64,000 nucleotides of DNA from Mycteria americana (GCF_035582795.1 NC_134367.1:4156501-4220500), one strand, 5' to 3'; counted from the first letter of the stretch, positions 23,502-36,045 are shown. A program made the numbers and translations. The notes: generated by a model not told the origin, from the sequence alone.

Positions 23502-25596
23502 TTATTCTTTAGGAACATAGAATATTCCTGGGTATTTCTTACAGCATCTGTATTTGTTATAGAAGCAGCTTCCAATCAGATACTCACTTACGTGGCAGTA
23601 ATGTCCGCAGCTTCCTCTTAGACCACACCAGAAAGCGTCCAAGGCGTCCCAAGTCCTGCTGCCTGCACACAGAAAACGTTTTGTACCCTGATGAGAAAGG
23701 GTAGGCACAAAATGTTACCAGATCAATGGGTTTGTGGTTAGGTTGCCTGCGAATAATCTACAGCCTGTGTTGCACGCGTAGCTGAACGTCTGAGTGACGC
23801 ATCAAGCTGGAAAACAGAAATGAGTCTGATTTGGACTGAAGCGAGCAGGGACCTCTCCAAGTTATTGCTATGAGATCGCCATTGGAAAAAAAAAAAAAAT
23901 CATTTAACATGAAAATTTCCGTTCAAACTGAAATGAAACTTTCTGCTCTGTGCAGGTGTAGGACACACAGGAAATAAGAGTTAGGTCTTTAGAAATGCCT
24001 CCATGAAGTGGTGCTGCCTTAGTTTCATCCAGGTTTTTAAGCAGCAGAAAGAACCAAACTCCAGCCTGTCTTCTGTATAAAGAAAAAAGCTGAGGAACAG
24101 CATCTCCAACTGAAATATCACCCACACTGTTTTCTCTCTAGAATTATTTAATAAATGTACCTAATATCTGCAAACAGTTTGCAGGTCCCCTCACAACTTC
24201 GGGGCCAAATTGTTGCAAACTTCATACAAGCATCAAACTATTATTTCTTAACTAAGAAAAGATCCTAGGTCTACTCTGGGATGGCTAATGGCCTAAGGTA
24301 GTCCTCAGGGACATAGCAGACTTAGGTCCAAAACTCTCTCCTGCTAGTTTTCAACATTGCCTTAGCCAACAGGCTCTTCTGGAGCAAGTCTCTCATGATG
24401 TCTCCTGCTGTTCCTTCTGCATTAAAGAAGTAAAGTGCAGGGTACGGCTCAGAAAACAAGGAGTGGGCTTCAGCCCCATAGTCATAGGTGTCTGCATGTG
24501 AGCTAGGTGTCTGAGCTCCCGTTTTCAACAGTGGGTAGGGGATTTCTGTGGCCTCAAGGTGATCATCTAGTGATGTTTTAGGCACCCTTGGGTATAAGGC
24601 TTGACCGATACCATACCTCCTCACCTGTGCAAATGCCTTGAGTACCCCAGATAGCCGAGGGTTCACTAACAGCATCAAGAACCTATGTTTAAGCAGATAA
24701 ATCCTGCTGGGAAGAGCAAGGCAGGGCAGTCAGCAGAGTCAACTCAGCTCACTTTTACTGTGATGTGCACATGTGAGCTGCTGAATAAGTCTGTAGACCC
24801 CATGCGCTGTACAACCTGTGGGCTCCACTGAGATATCGGCGTATGGGAGCACAGGGCTGTTTGAGATGGGCCATGGTACCCTGCCAGGCTCCAGCTGCCC
24901 ATCTAGAAGGTCTCAGCTGTCCCACGGGGTCTGTGTCCCATCTGCCCCCTTGAGATGATATCTCAGGTACACTAGGGCATCTCAGTGCGCACTGGTGCCT
25001 ATATCAAGCTGTTGCTCTCCGGAGACCATAATCCTACCCCAGCTCTTTCACTTTGAAGGTGGGTTCTTTAAGCATGGGGGGACTGTGTAGTCCAGAAGCA
25101 CTTTGTCTTCTGCCCAGCTTTCAATGGGAGTTCTCCTGAGACCTGGAAAACATTTCCTGATAGGATCTGCACCCAAAACAGTGGCAACCTGTGGAAATGG
25201 GATAAATTTAAAGGTGTGTTTAATGCCACATTGTACCATAGCTGTGGATTAGTCTTCAGCAAGAAAGCTTACAGGACACAAGAGTGGTCCCTAAACTGAT
25301 GCACTGCTTGCTTATGGTGACCTTCAAAGCTTCCTGGCTCTCAATATTTATCATTCCATTATATGGGTTGAGTTTCATTTCCCATGGAGTCAGGGATGCT
25401 GTTATACTCTGCACAACTAAAGAGCTGCTCCTAAGCACTATCTGAAATTCTCCCAAGCTCCTAAATAATTCAGGCACTTTTGGACACTTTCCTTGAAATG
25501 ACAGGATTGGTTCTCTAGTACCCTCCCAGGTTTACCTTGAAAATGCTGTAAAATTAAGATGAGAAGAGCAATCAAAAGGTATGAGGAGGTTCTCAT
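23502..25596 (-). CDS. Beta-defensin, not matched to a chicken AvBD (two coding exons)
   Basis: Predicted secreted precursor of 73 residues. The signal exon is 25596-25536 (MRTSSYLLIALLILILQHFQ, donor G|GTAAACC, phase 1). The second exon is 23662-23502 (acceptor TTTTCTGTGTGCAG), which restores Gly and stays open to TAA. Cysteines lie at 33, 39, 43, 53, 60 and 61 (C-x5-C-x3-C-x9-C-x6-CC), with the family Gly before the fourth Cys (EYLIGSC). The mature part is rich in aromatic residues (WDALDAFWC, GHYC, FYNKYRCC) and ends in a 12-residue tail, KKYPGIFYVPKE. I count seven Lys/Arg against four Asp/Glu. Two exons 1.9 kb apart, each correct in frame, phase and splice sites, plus a TATA-like box 83 bp before the ATG, make a real gene much likelier than chance. 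It sits between AvBD11 and AvBD10, where I recall no chicken gene. It may correspond to a lineage-specific AvBD already named in another bird. Confidence 0.82.
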
Positions 25597-25678
25597 GGCT
25601 GGAGCTTGGTCTCAGGCTCACGGAAGATACACAGAGAAAAAGCCTTTCATACACAGAGAGTGATGAGGCGTCCCTGTA

Positions 25679-25686
25679 TTTGTATA
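25679..25686 (-). promoter_or_regulatory. TATA-like box of the 23.5 kb defensin
   Basis: TATACAAA on the minus strand, 83 bp before the ATG at 25596, the same distance as the TATA boxes of AvBD13 and AvBD11. Confidence 0.4.
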
Positions 25687-28600
25687 AGCAGGAAAATGAA
25701 AATCTCAGAATAGCTCCATAAAATCCATAGCCCCATAAAGCTGCCATAGCTTATTAGCTCAAGTTTCGCTTTTATTACATGACAGCAAAGGACTCTTGAT
25801 GAATCCTTGAAAATCCCAGCTATAGAAAGTGATGTAGGTGGTGGAAGGGGAAGGAGAGGTCCTAAATCAAGGTAGGGTAGAAACATCTCTAGCAGCGCTT
25901 TCCCATGCCAACGGTGTGTACGTGTGAAAAATGTATTTTCTCATTTCCAGGGGAATAAAGGTGTCTCTCACAGGACAGGGCAGCTTTGCAGCATCAGTTG
26001 TCTCTCTGAGATAGTGGTGGCAGAGGGGGAAGGAAAACCCCCTCTTTCGCAGGCAGGAGAGGTGTAGGCAGTAGATCAGCCCTGTAAAAATCCATCCACC
26101 TGCACTGGTAGAGGGGAGGTCCACCTTGCCATGCCATTGCTTCAGGATCCCTGGTAATTACCACTAAGGACCCTGCTAATAACCTTTCTGTCAGATCAGG
26201 GACTCTGGAAAAGCATCTTCCCCTCTCAGCAGCAGATGATGAGGGGGGTACATAGGTACGAAGAGTCATGTACACGATGGGCTGGCAGGGGTGTCACAGA
26301 GCATCATCTTATAGAGATGTGTGGGGATATTGAAGGCAACTGCATGCACAGCCTTGGATGTATGGGAGCAAGGAAAAAGGGTTTTCACCTCTCAACTCTT
26401 CTCCTGGGGCTTTGGCTTTGCTTTCCTTCAGCTCTTCTCTTTTTTTCTGCACCCTTGACCTTCTGAACCCAATTCTACCATCCTTCTAACTCATGCCCTA
26501 AATCACCAGAAACACAGCCCAAATTCTGTGCCCTTTACCTCCTCTACCCCCCTCTCTCCCCACCCACCATGCCGCAGGCTTCCTATCTTGCAAGCCAAAT
26601 CTGCCTTAGACCCTGATCTCCAGCCTGCAGTTGAAAGTACAGATCTGGTCAGTGGCTAGGTAACTATGTCTCCAGCATGCTGCACTTGCTCATTTTGCTT
26701 TCAAACACCCTCGGAAAATATCCAGAGGGTTAATTAACCCATTCAGGTCAAGCTACCACAGACCATGGGTCAATTCCTATCTCCACTCCTAGGTCACGCA
26801 GAGCAAGCATCTGCATATTAAAGAACGGAGAAGAACTTAGACCTCAGAGGTAAAGTAACAGGTTATTAAGGAAAGCTGTGCAGATTAATTAAGGTTCTTC
26901 TCACATGGTTTCAGTTTGAATGGGTTGTTATCTTATGGAAAACGTATCGGTTAGTCAGAATGCATCAACCTGCACTTCTGCAGGGAGCTCATTTGGTTTC
27001 ATAATGCGTTTAAATAAAAGCATGTGGAAATTGCCAGAAAGTCTTCCCAGGGCTGAGTCAGTATGTCCCACTGTTCTCCCATGCCTCAATTCCTCAAATG
27101 TTAGTGCCTTACTCCAGGAACAAGGTGTTACAGCAGTCTGGAATTAACCCGCTTGGTTTGTGCTCAGGCTGTCAGGACTTCATTTCCATGAAACATACTG
27201 TATTATCAAAAATGCCGTTTTTCTGCTTAAAAAGTAAGATCTTGCCATCTTAGAAGTGATCAGCAGTGCAGGTTCCTGTACCTATTGCCTGAAGCCATTG
27301 TTCAACCCTCAAGTGCTCATGCTGTTCCCTTAAACAGGATCAAATGCTTTCGGGATGCCCATATCTAGAAATGAGTATTTGTCCACTCTCAGCTCCAGGG
27401 AGTCCTGAGGAAATGCTTTGTCACTTTTCTGGCTTTTCAAGGATAGTTTGACAAAAAAAAAAGGACATTTTTTTTCTTCAAAGCACCTTTCACAGAACAA
27501 AATAGAATTATTTGCTACGTCTATGGACGGAATGCCCATTACTCCTTATTGCTTTCTCTTGGGAACCAGTGTTGCATCGCAGGACATACAGCAGGGTCAT
27601 ACACGAGGTCCAGATTATCACGGTTTCCAGATGTCATGAGCAGCACCCTCAGTTTTGCAGTGTCCAAAGAGATTCGTGATACAGTTTCACAAGGGTCTGT
27701 CTGTACAGTGTTTGAACTGTGCTATGGTCATACTGAAATGGTAGCTGACAGCACAGGTTCTCCTTCAGAGGAGAAAAAAACAGTGTCACTTATTTGAGCC
27801 TGCTTCTGTACATTATATTTATTGATGTTGTTCTGACCCAGTGGCCTTGACATCAACAATATAAACCTTCCCCTTAGTCAATGTGCATTGTTCTCTGCAT
27901 TTCTGGTTTCTTTGTTAGCTTTTAATTTCAAATTTGCAGGTGTCATTGAGTGTCCCGGGCAGCCATGTGGCAGGAGAGCTGTTCATGTCCATTTTCAGGC
28001 ACTCCAGGGAAATGGATGAAACAAAGACCTTGACAAGAAAACTTCAGTTGGCTCAGGTCCCCACTGAAGCCAAGGGGAGTATCTCAGCTCTCAGACAGGA
28101 CCCAACATTGTACTTAGTCAGGCTGGAGCAGGAACCCAGCTTTCTAATTCTGCAAAGTTATTTTAAAAAGTGCAAAAAGTGGACCTGTTCTGTTTAATGA
28201 TGGACTGGAAATGTTTGCCTTTTTTTTCATGGGAAGTGAAGGACAAATGCAACACCTCAAGTGTGTTAATAACCTGGTAGAAGAGGAGTGCTTGTCCAAT
28301 AATCTTACATTCAAAATCCTTCCCTATCATTTCCAGCCATTGCACAGACAACGTTCTCACTGTCAGGCTATAAGCATTTATATGATCATGATTCCCTTCC
28401 GAATTATAATAAAAAAATTTATCTCAGAAAAAAACCTTTGGATTTGGAGTGAAATTCACTTTGGTAAAGCGTTTCCCTCCAGAGTCCCTGTTCCTTGGAG
28501 CAGGTCAGATCACCTCTCCTGACTCAGATATGACCCTGTGATTGTTCAGGGAAAGTGATGCACAGAGGTGTTCGCTAGCAATTTTGGCCAAGGGTTACAC

Positions 28601-31600
28601 TATATACATTGAAGTAAAATCCCTGTTTCAAGTCCTTCTTGCTCCCACAAGACCTATGAACACTGGAACTCTCTCATCACCTAGCAAAGAATTGCCATCT
28701 TATTCTGCCTTGGTGCCCCTGCATTTCATTTGCTCTTGTTTATTCTCCTCCTCCTCTCCCAGGCTATTCCAGGTAAGAGATGTGTTTTATGTGGATCACA
28801 GAAGAAATACTTACACAGGGGGAAAGCTCTGCCTCCTGCCTAATGACCAGTTCTGCAGCTGACCTACAGTTGGGGCTGGAGAAAGTCACCAACCTTCCAT
28901 ATAGTCAATAGCTTCCTCATGCTCCGTGTTGCAATGGTCACACGAAAGACCTGTTCCCAGTTCATTCCAGTTTACCAGCAGACAGGACTGCTGGAGATTT
29001 TTTCATACATTTCCATGCAGGGTATGAAAATGCAAACAACTGCAGAATTCTGAGCAGGGTTGTTTTAATCACTATTTTAGTCATTAGCATTACTAAGATG
29101 AATCACCCATGATATGGGATATTCTGTTTTGTGTTTTTTGGTGGAGTTTGTCTCACATTAGATACATGAAAATTACAAGTGGGATTCCCCTCACCCCACT
29201 TGAGATGTCTACAGTTTAAAGCCTGGATTGGAGCCGGTCATGTAGCCAGTGTCACTTCTACAACGTGATATTCTGGCAGACTCACCCAGTACTTGCTTCT
29301 CTCCATTGACTATGAAGGAAATGCAGAAGACTAGTTCAGATGGAGGCATCTGTACTGTCAACCTCCAAAAGAGGTGGGATGAAACCCATCCCAGCTGTCT
29401 AGTCTAACATCATCTACTAGTTTCCCTTGGAGTCAATGGAGACACAAGGATTTCCAGAGGAGACTTCAACCCTGTCTTGAGGTATGTGTCTGAGGCAGGT
29501 GAGATACACAGTCTTCGGGAGATGGTTGTTTCTCTTTCTTAATCTGGGGTATAGAGATAAAACCTTTAATGATCTTTCTGCTGTGGCGTAGATCTTGCTA
29601 ACCTGACTTCCATAGCGATATAAAATGCCCATACAGTAGCGTCCCTACCCATCTCACCCAGTTAAATTAGCTAATTAAACAATAGCCTGAAAAATGTACT
29701 CTATGGGTATCAATCCCACCAGAAGGGTCACCTTTTCTGATGGGGGCATGGGAAACAACGAGTAGGTAGTTACAGGTATTTTCAGAAGATGCCTGCATTC
29801 CTGCTGCAATTGATGGGGAAGCGTGCAGCAGTATGAAATACAGGATGAAAACCGGGTGACCTAATGGATTGACTTCTCCTAAAGTTGCAGAGGGTTTGGC
29901 CACAGAAGAGCCCTCCAGTGCTGCAGCGAGCTCCTCAGCCATGGGCCTGATAGCCATGGACATCTCCACTAGACAGTTCTCACCCTGAAATCACCATGAC
30001 GGCTCCTGAGAAGTGTGTGCCAGGTGACATCATTGGAGCTACATGTCCTCGAGTAGGGATATGCTGAAGAAGATGTAGATTCATCTGAGTGGCAGATAGC
30101 AATGAGGGAGAAGCTTCTACCATCGTGCGAAATGTCTGCTCTCTCCTTTCAGTAGACTCAGAAAACTATGAATCTTTCCCTGGAACTCACATCCCAGGGC
30201 ATGAGGGCATGAGGAAGGGAGTATGCATGAGAAAGGAGGACATCTCTTTCATTTAGAATTCGTTAGTGAATGGGCCTGAGCTAGCTCTGAAGTAACCTGG
30301 GACACTAAAATTGTGGGAAACATCTGCTTCCCCCAAGCACTTATACAAGTTCGCGTTATGGCAATGTAAATCAGCAGAATTTGATTGCAGTTGGGGTGCA
30401 GTGCTCCTCAAACTAGCTGAAAACCAGACCTTATTTGTAACATTGTAAGGGGTTGGAAAGGGGTCTTGGGGGAGAAATGGGATGTTCTGCTGAGAAATTT
30501 GAAAATTTCAGTTCTATCAAACTCATATCATACATCAGACTCATATCAGACATCAATATATTCTGCTTAAAAATAAAAATGAACACAGCAAAGCCAAGTG
30601 TCCAGAAATATCTCCTGCATCTCTTCAAGACATTTTATGGCCCTAGTAGTGTATCATCTGTTCAACACACAAATATACCCCTGTGTGGAGACACCTGCTT
30701 TAATTGTCCAAATGTTTGAGCTGACTCCCACCCCCAGGCAGGATTTGGTTGCCTGAACATAGTATCGCTATAGATGTCCTGGAGCATCCAAGATATCTGC
30801 ATGGGAAAGACGTCTATGGGATACTCAGACTCTTCTGGAGAGGCAAATATAGACCAGGCAGCACGTCCCATAACACAACACTAGACACGTGAATTTTGGC
30901 GGCTGAATCTCTCCCATTATGTCATGCAGTTGGAAACTAAGCAAGTACGATAGTGGGATAGATGAGGAGAGATGCCACTGCGAGGTGGTCAGCGAGGAGC
31001 AGGCAGCAGGTGAAGCTCCCCGTGACCACATCTGAGGCTGCACTTCTAGAAAACTGTGTGCTGATGGCGGGGGGAAGTCTAGCAGAGACCAGTGGGACTG
31101 AATAGCTAAAAAAAATATGGGCTGTGGAGAAAGAACTGTATTTCCAGGGAGGAAACAAGCTGAATATCCAGCCTGGCCTAGGGATGGATTGTCCTTCACT
31201 GAGGAAAATAAATCTCCAGCCTGGCTTTGCAGCTTGTGGAGCCCATGAGCTAGTTCATGGCTCCCTCTTGTGGGAGGACATGCTGGCCGAGGAAGGGACA
31301 GCAAAGCCCTTCTTATGGGTTTGCTCGGATGGAAAGATAGGTGCCTGCCTCTCTGCTCCATCTTCAGCATTAATAATTCACAGAGTAAATACGTGACTAC
31401 TGTTCATATGTCTGGAGAGCAGGGATGGCTTTTGGTTGCAGACACCAAATTTTAGGGACTGGAGTGAGTTGCCCACATTCAAGATAAGTGTATAACTATA
31501 AAGTTAGGCTTTTTCTAACTTCATATAATTTTATATAGCTTTATAAAACTTTCTAACTGTAGTAATAATGGGAGCTCTGCTGCCTAGGGCACAAGCAGGC

Positions 31601-32625
31601 ATCTTCCTTGTGGACACATTCAGGTGTCTAAAGCAGCATCCCACCCCAGGAGACCTTCCCCTTCATGCCTTGCTAATCAATGCTACCTCGTACAGTTGGA
31701 CAGCAGTAACCACATGATGCCAGTTATTTCTTTTAAAAATAAAACTCATTTCAAAAGCTTGAAAATGAAGGATTTCAGAAAGTCTTCTGCTGAGATTTCT
31801 TTTTTCACAAGTGAAGAACATTTCCATGTAGATAGGTACCCTACTGCTAGCCCGGGTGAGATTGCTGTGACTTACTTCCAAACAATTATCCACAAATAGA
31901 AATCTAATAAAGTTCAGCAGCGGACTTTCTCTCCAAATGAATATTGTGTATCTCATGTATTTGTATACAGTACACACATATGGTGAACAAGTCGCTCATT
32001 GGCTGTGCAATTCAAGCAAACTGCCTTAAGTGTAGCTAGATAACTATGTCCACTGAAGAAAAAAGTGCATTTATTAAACTAGCACTTATGCCATTCCTCA
32101 TTTGGTTGCTGTAGTTTTTATTTGCATTTATTAATAATTTTCTCATTTTTTATCATCATTTCTCAAGGATTTTCTGAAATGGATCATTCTTAATAACAAC
32201 AATAAGATCTGCTTTACATCACAAACTTCTATACTTATATTAAATAGTTTATTTTCTTTAAAAGGAAAGAGACATATTAGTAACGGTGTCAGAGCTCTAA
32301 TATTTTCAACATGAGCTCTGGGGCAAGCAGGAACTGAGTGCAAAGACGTCAGAATTTGTGACACTAGGAAGAAGGTAGAGTGGTGAGGATCAATGTGGGA
32401 TGAAATGGTGGTGGAGGAAAGCAAAGATGGGTTGAGCAGGAAAAAAAAATGCTCTGAAAGAGAAAGGGGATGGGACAGATGGAGGCGCAGCCACCCTGCC
32501 TCTATCCAGTCCTGCAGGAGGTCCGGATGAAATGGGACATTCTTGAACAGGGTGTAACAACAGCTGTTTTTGAGAAAAATGCCTGATGGATTTCTGATAG
32601 AAAAATGTCTTATTGCTGGAAGAAT
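25687..32625. other. Intergenic DNA between the fifth defensin and the CR1/tRNA block
   Basis: About 6.9 kb with no intact gene. The only gene-like trace is a decayed defensin signal exon near 28710-28774 on the plus strand. AT-rich non-coding sequence dominates from 31.5 to 32.3 kb. Confidence 0.5.
28710..28774 (+). pseudogene. Relic of a beta-defensin signal exon
   Basis: The segment ending TCCCAGGCTATTCCAG|GTAAGAG closely resembles the end of the AvBD10 signal exon (TTCCAGGCTGCTCCAG|GTGAG). Over the last 35 bases, including a TTCTCCTCCTCCTCT run, I count four differences. Further 5' the likeness weakens, with extra bases, and there is no ATG at the expected place. I found no six-cysteine exon in the next 1-2 kb. 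The orientation matches AvBD10. It may be the remains of a duplicated AvBD10-like gene, but a CTCC-rich tract can mimic such an exon by chance. Confidence 0.35.
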
Positions 32626-34119
32626 ACAGAATCACAGAATCACAGAATCATATAGGTTGGAAAAGACCTTTAAGATCATCGAGTCCAACCATAAACCTAA
32701 CACTGCCAAAAACCACCACTACACCATGTCTCTAAGTACCTCATCCAAACGTCCTTTAAATACCTCCAGGGATGGCGACTCAACCACTTCCCTGGGCAGT
32801 CTGTTCCAATGCTTGATAACCCTCTCGGTGAAGAAAAATTTCCTAATATCCAGTCTAAACCTCCCCTGGCGCAAACTGAGGCCATTTCCTCTTGTCCTAT
32901 CACTTGTTACCTGGGAGAAGAGACCGACCCCACCTCTCTACAACCTCCTTTCAGGTAGTTGTAGAGAGCGATGAGGTCTCCCCTCAGCCTCCTTTTCTCC
33001 AGGCTAAACAGTCCCAGCTCCCTCAGCCGCTCCTCATAAGACTTCTGCTCCAGACCCTTCACCAGCTTCGTTGCCCTTCTCTGGACACGCTCCAGTACCT
33101 CAATATCCCTCTTGTAGTGGGGGGCCCAAAACTGAACACGGTATTCGAGGTGCGGCCTCACCAGTGCCGAGTACAGGGGCACGATCACTTCCCTAGTCCT
33201 GCTGGCCACGCTATTTTTGATACAAGCCAGGATGCTATTGGCCTTCTTGGCCGCCTGGGCACACTGCTGGCTCATATTCAGGCGGCTGTCAACCAACACC
33301 CCCAGGTCCTTCTCTGCCAGGCAGCTTTCCAGCCACTCTTCCCCAAGCCTGTAGCGTTGCATGGGGTTGCTGTGGCCCAAGTGCAGGACCTTGCACTTGG
33401 CCTTGTTAAACCTCATACAATTCACCCCAGCCCATCGATCCAGCCTGTCCAGGTCCCTCTGCAGAGCCCGCCTACCCTCCAGCAGATCAACACTCCCACA
33501 CAACTTGGTGTCGTCTGCAAACTTACTGAGAGTGCACTCGATCCCTTCGTCCAGATCATTGATAAAGATGTTAAACAGAACTGGCCCCAACACCGAGCCC
33601 TGGGGAACACCGCTTGTGACCGGCCGCCAACCGGAGTAAACTCCATTCACCACCACTCTCTGGGCCCGGCCATCCAGCCAGTTCTTTACCCAGCGAAGAG
33701 TACACCCGTCCAAGCCATGAGCAGCCAGTTTCTCCAGGAGAATGCCGTGGGAAACCGTGTCGAAGGCTTTACTGAAGTCTAGAAAGACAACATCCACAGC
33801 CTTTCCCTCATCCACTAGGCGGGTCACCTTGTCATAGAAGGAGATCAGGTTGGTCAAGCAGGACCTGCCTTTCCTGAACCCATGCTGGCTGGGCTTGATC
33901 CCTTGGTTATTCTCTACATGCTGTGTGATAGCACTCAGGATGATCTGCTCCATCAGCTTCCCCGGCACCGAGGTCAGGCTAACAGGCCTGTAGTTCCCCG
34001 GGTCCTCCTTCCGGCCCTTCTTGAAGATGGGTGTCACATTCGCTAATCTCCAGTCAGCAGGGACTTCCCCAATACATGACAAAGCAAGGGAATAAGCCAG
34101 AGCCAGGGCAATACGCAAG
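32626..34119 (-). mobile_element. CR1 LINE with open reverse transcriptase frame
   Basis: Minus-strand, 5'-truncated CR1 of about 1.5 kb. The 3' end at the low coordinate shows three CACAGAAT units (ATTCTGTG on the element strand). A frame of 403 codons (34118-32907) is open without a stop and includes RT landmarks in order: [83 protein letters not shown] and the catalytic FADDTKL. It then continues through [13 protein letters not shown] and [17 protein letters not shown]. The frame leaves register near 32930, where a C-run has four bases against five in the 6.5 kb copy. Full CR1 ORF2 is about 900-1000 residues, so the endonuclease and ORF1 are absent and the copy cannot move by itself. The long open frame suggests a fairly young insertion. 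Confidence 0.93.
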
Positions 34120-34914
34120 GTTGGTTACTCACCACTTCCAGAAGGACATCAGGGCAGCCTGCTTCCCATCACCTCCACCATGGCCAAGCTGTGGGCAGGG
34201 TTGGGTCAAGTCAGGCAGGACTCAGCACTGCAGTCTCCTGCCGCATTGTTCATTGCACCGCTGGCCCCAGCCCCTTGCCCATGTGGTGTCCCCACCATGT
34301 CCCTGCCCCAGCCAGCCTAGTACCCAGCAGACTTCCTCCAGCATGCTGGGGTGGGCACGGAGTTGGAGAGGAAGAAGGAAAGTTTCATCTCCTCTCTGAC
34401 ACCTTTGTCCATGACAACTTTGTACTAACCACCCATGGGGAAAGGACTGGGCAGCCAGAGCTGGCAGTGAACCTTGCCAGCACTGTTGGTGGACCTTGCC
34501 TGCACTGGTGAGATATCTTGCCAGCTTTGCAGAAGGTCCAGCTGCCATTCCCAGCCAAAACAAGGTTTGGTTACCTAGATCAGGAGCTGTAGTGTCCATC
34601 TGTGACTGGGCTGAGCCCATGGTCTGTCTGCTCTTCACACTGTCCACCACCATTTCTGGGTATGTACTCAGAGCCCACCTCAGGTTGTGCTGCAGGAGGG
34701 AACCTGGTCCCTTCCCTGTGTTCTGCCCTGGACCATCATCCTCCCTCAAAGCATCCCTGAGCCTGCACTGACCCTGCAGATCACCCCGTCCCACCCTTGC
34801 ACGTTCATCCTCCAGCCTGGACTCCTCTCTGCAGCCAGGCCTTGGCCACTCTTCCCCTCCATAGCTGCAGCTGAGGGGTTCCTGGACACCCCTGGGGTGC
34901 TCACCATGGAGAAG
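34120..34914. repeat. Outer flank of the tRNA repeat unit, diverged
   Basis: No gene. Parts of this stretch recur beside other tRNA genes of the cluster: the block around 34505-34600 (GATATCTTGCCAG...CATTCCCAGCC...GGTTTGG) has a diverged counterpart at 36845-36960 (plus strand) and an inverted one at 39240-39400. Lower-identity matching with the complement of 43326-43440 (ATCCTCCAGCCTGG and nearby) extends the inverted repeat outwards. Confidence 0.5.
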
Positions 34915-34969
34915 ACATCCCAACTGCCCAGGCTGGGGTCGGTGCCAGGGAGCTGCATCCCTCCATCCC

Positions 34970-35041
34970 GACCTCGTGGCGCAAGGGTAGCGCGTCTGAC
35001 TCCAGATCAGAAGGTTGTGTGTTCGAATCACACCGGGGTCA
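34970..35041 (+). tRNA. tRNA-Trp (anticodon CCA), copy 1
   Basis: Complete 72-base tRNA gene. The 7-bp acceptor stem GACCTCG/CGGGGTC pairs fully with one G-T wobble, anticodon CCA is at 35002-35004 in loop CTCCAGA, the T-loop is TTCGAAT, and the discriminator is A. The sequence matches vertebrate nuclear tRNA-Trp as I recall it. No intron. The internal A box (TGGCGCAAGGG) and B box (GTTCGAATC) are present. A TTTT lies about 40 bases downstream (35082-35085) as a possible Pol III stop. Confidence 0.95.
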
Positions 35042-35199
35042 GCCATGGGGCACCACTGCCCACCTTCTGTATTGGCCCTGCTTTTCTGTGGGGTTGCTCT
35101 GGGTGAGGGGCAGGGCTCTGCAAGGCATTGGCCAACTATAGGTGGGCCCCTCAGGAACGGCTGGGCTGCAGGGAAACGTGATGCCCAGAGCTTTCCTTT

Positions 35200-35817
35200 G
35201 AGCCAGGCTGTGCTGGTTGGAGGTTATGGATCATGATCATAAACAGAGGCCAATACAGGGGTGTGTTGTGGTGGGTGTCTGCTACAGGTGATCTCATCAA
35301 CAAGCGGAAGAACATGAAGTCTTCCTCAGGAAAGTGCAAGAAGCTTCATAACTGCATGCTCAGTTACTGCTGGGGGACCTGGACTTACCTTAGGCAATAC
35401 TTGCCTGGAAGGTAACATGAGGTGGTACAGTCAGTCCAGGGGACTTCTGGAGGGGATCAAGGGCAATTACTCAATGAAGGATTATGGAAATAGAGACAAG
35501 TTTCCGATGAGCAACATGAGAAGTTTTTTCAAGGATATTAAGAAGGAGGATCTGGGGAGCTCTAGTCTCATCAGCCTCACCTCAGAGCCCACATGAAGAC
35601 TATGGAATAAATACTCCTGAAAGCCATGCCCAAATGAAGGAAAGACATGAAAACGACTGGAAACAGTGATCATGGATTCACCAAAGACAGACCACTCTTG
35701 ACCAGCATGATAGGTTTCTTTGAAGGGATGATTTCCTTGGTGTTCAAGAGGGGACCAAGGAACATCATTTAGCTTGACTACGATTTGCTCTCTGACAGGG
35801 TCTCCCAGACTTACCAC
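35200..35817 (+). mobile_element. Old CR1-like LINE fragment in the left arm
   Basis: Plus-strand translations give pieces such as GDLINKRKNMKSSSGKCKKLH and, further on, NTPESHAQMKERHENDWKQ and WIHQRQTTLDQHDRF, which resemble the RT palm lead-in of CR1 (ILLEAMxRHM...SQHGFTKGKSCLTNL). The frame is broken many times. The matching sequence in the right arm (about 42399-43020, minus) shows that the fragment was present before the inverted duplication. Exact ends are uncertain. Confidence 0.5.
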
Positions 35818-36045
35818 TGTAGCAGGACACAGGCAGAGTGCCTAAGCTGAATCACAAGGCAAAGCAAAGCGGCTGGACCAGGGGGCCGGGGGGTTGCGGT
35901 CAGCGGCTGGCAGTCCAGCTGACGTTCCTCACTGCTTGATGTGGCATTGCATGTTGCTTGGTGTCTTGGTGATGGGCGCGGAGGATGTTCTACAGAACGA
36001 AGGACATGGGCAGGCTGTTGGGGGCACGGGGCTGCTGAGGGGCTG

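Noticed and set aside
32892-33782. 296-codon plus-strand open frame
   Set aside because: Antisense shadow of the CR1 reverse transcriptase frame.
34222-35046. 274-codon minus-strand open frame
   Set aside because: It runs through the complement of tRNA-Trp and its repeat flank. The repeated protein-like matches (HNLLIWSQTRYPCATR and similar) are translations of tRNA genes.
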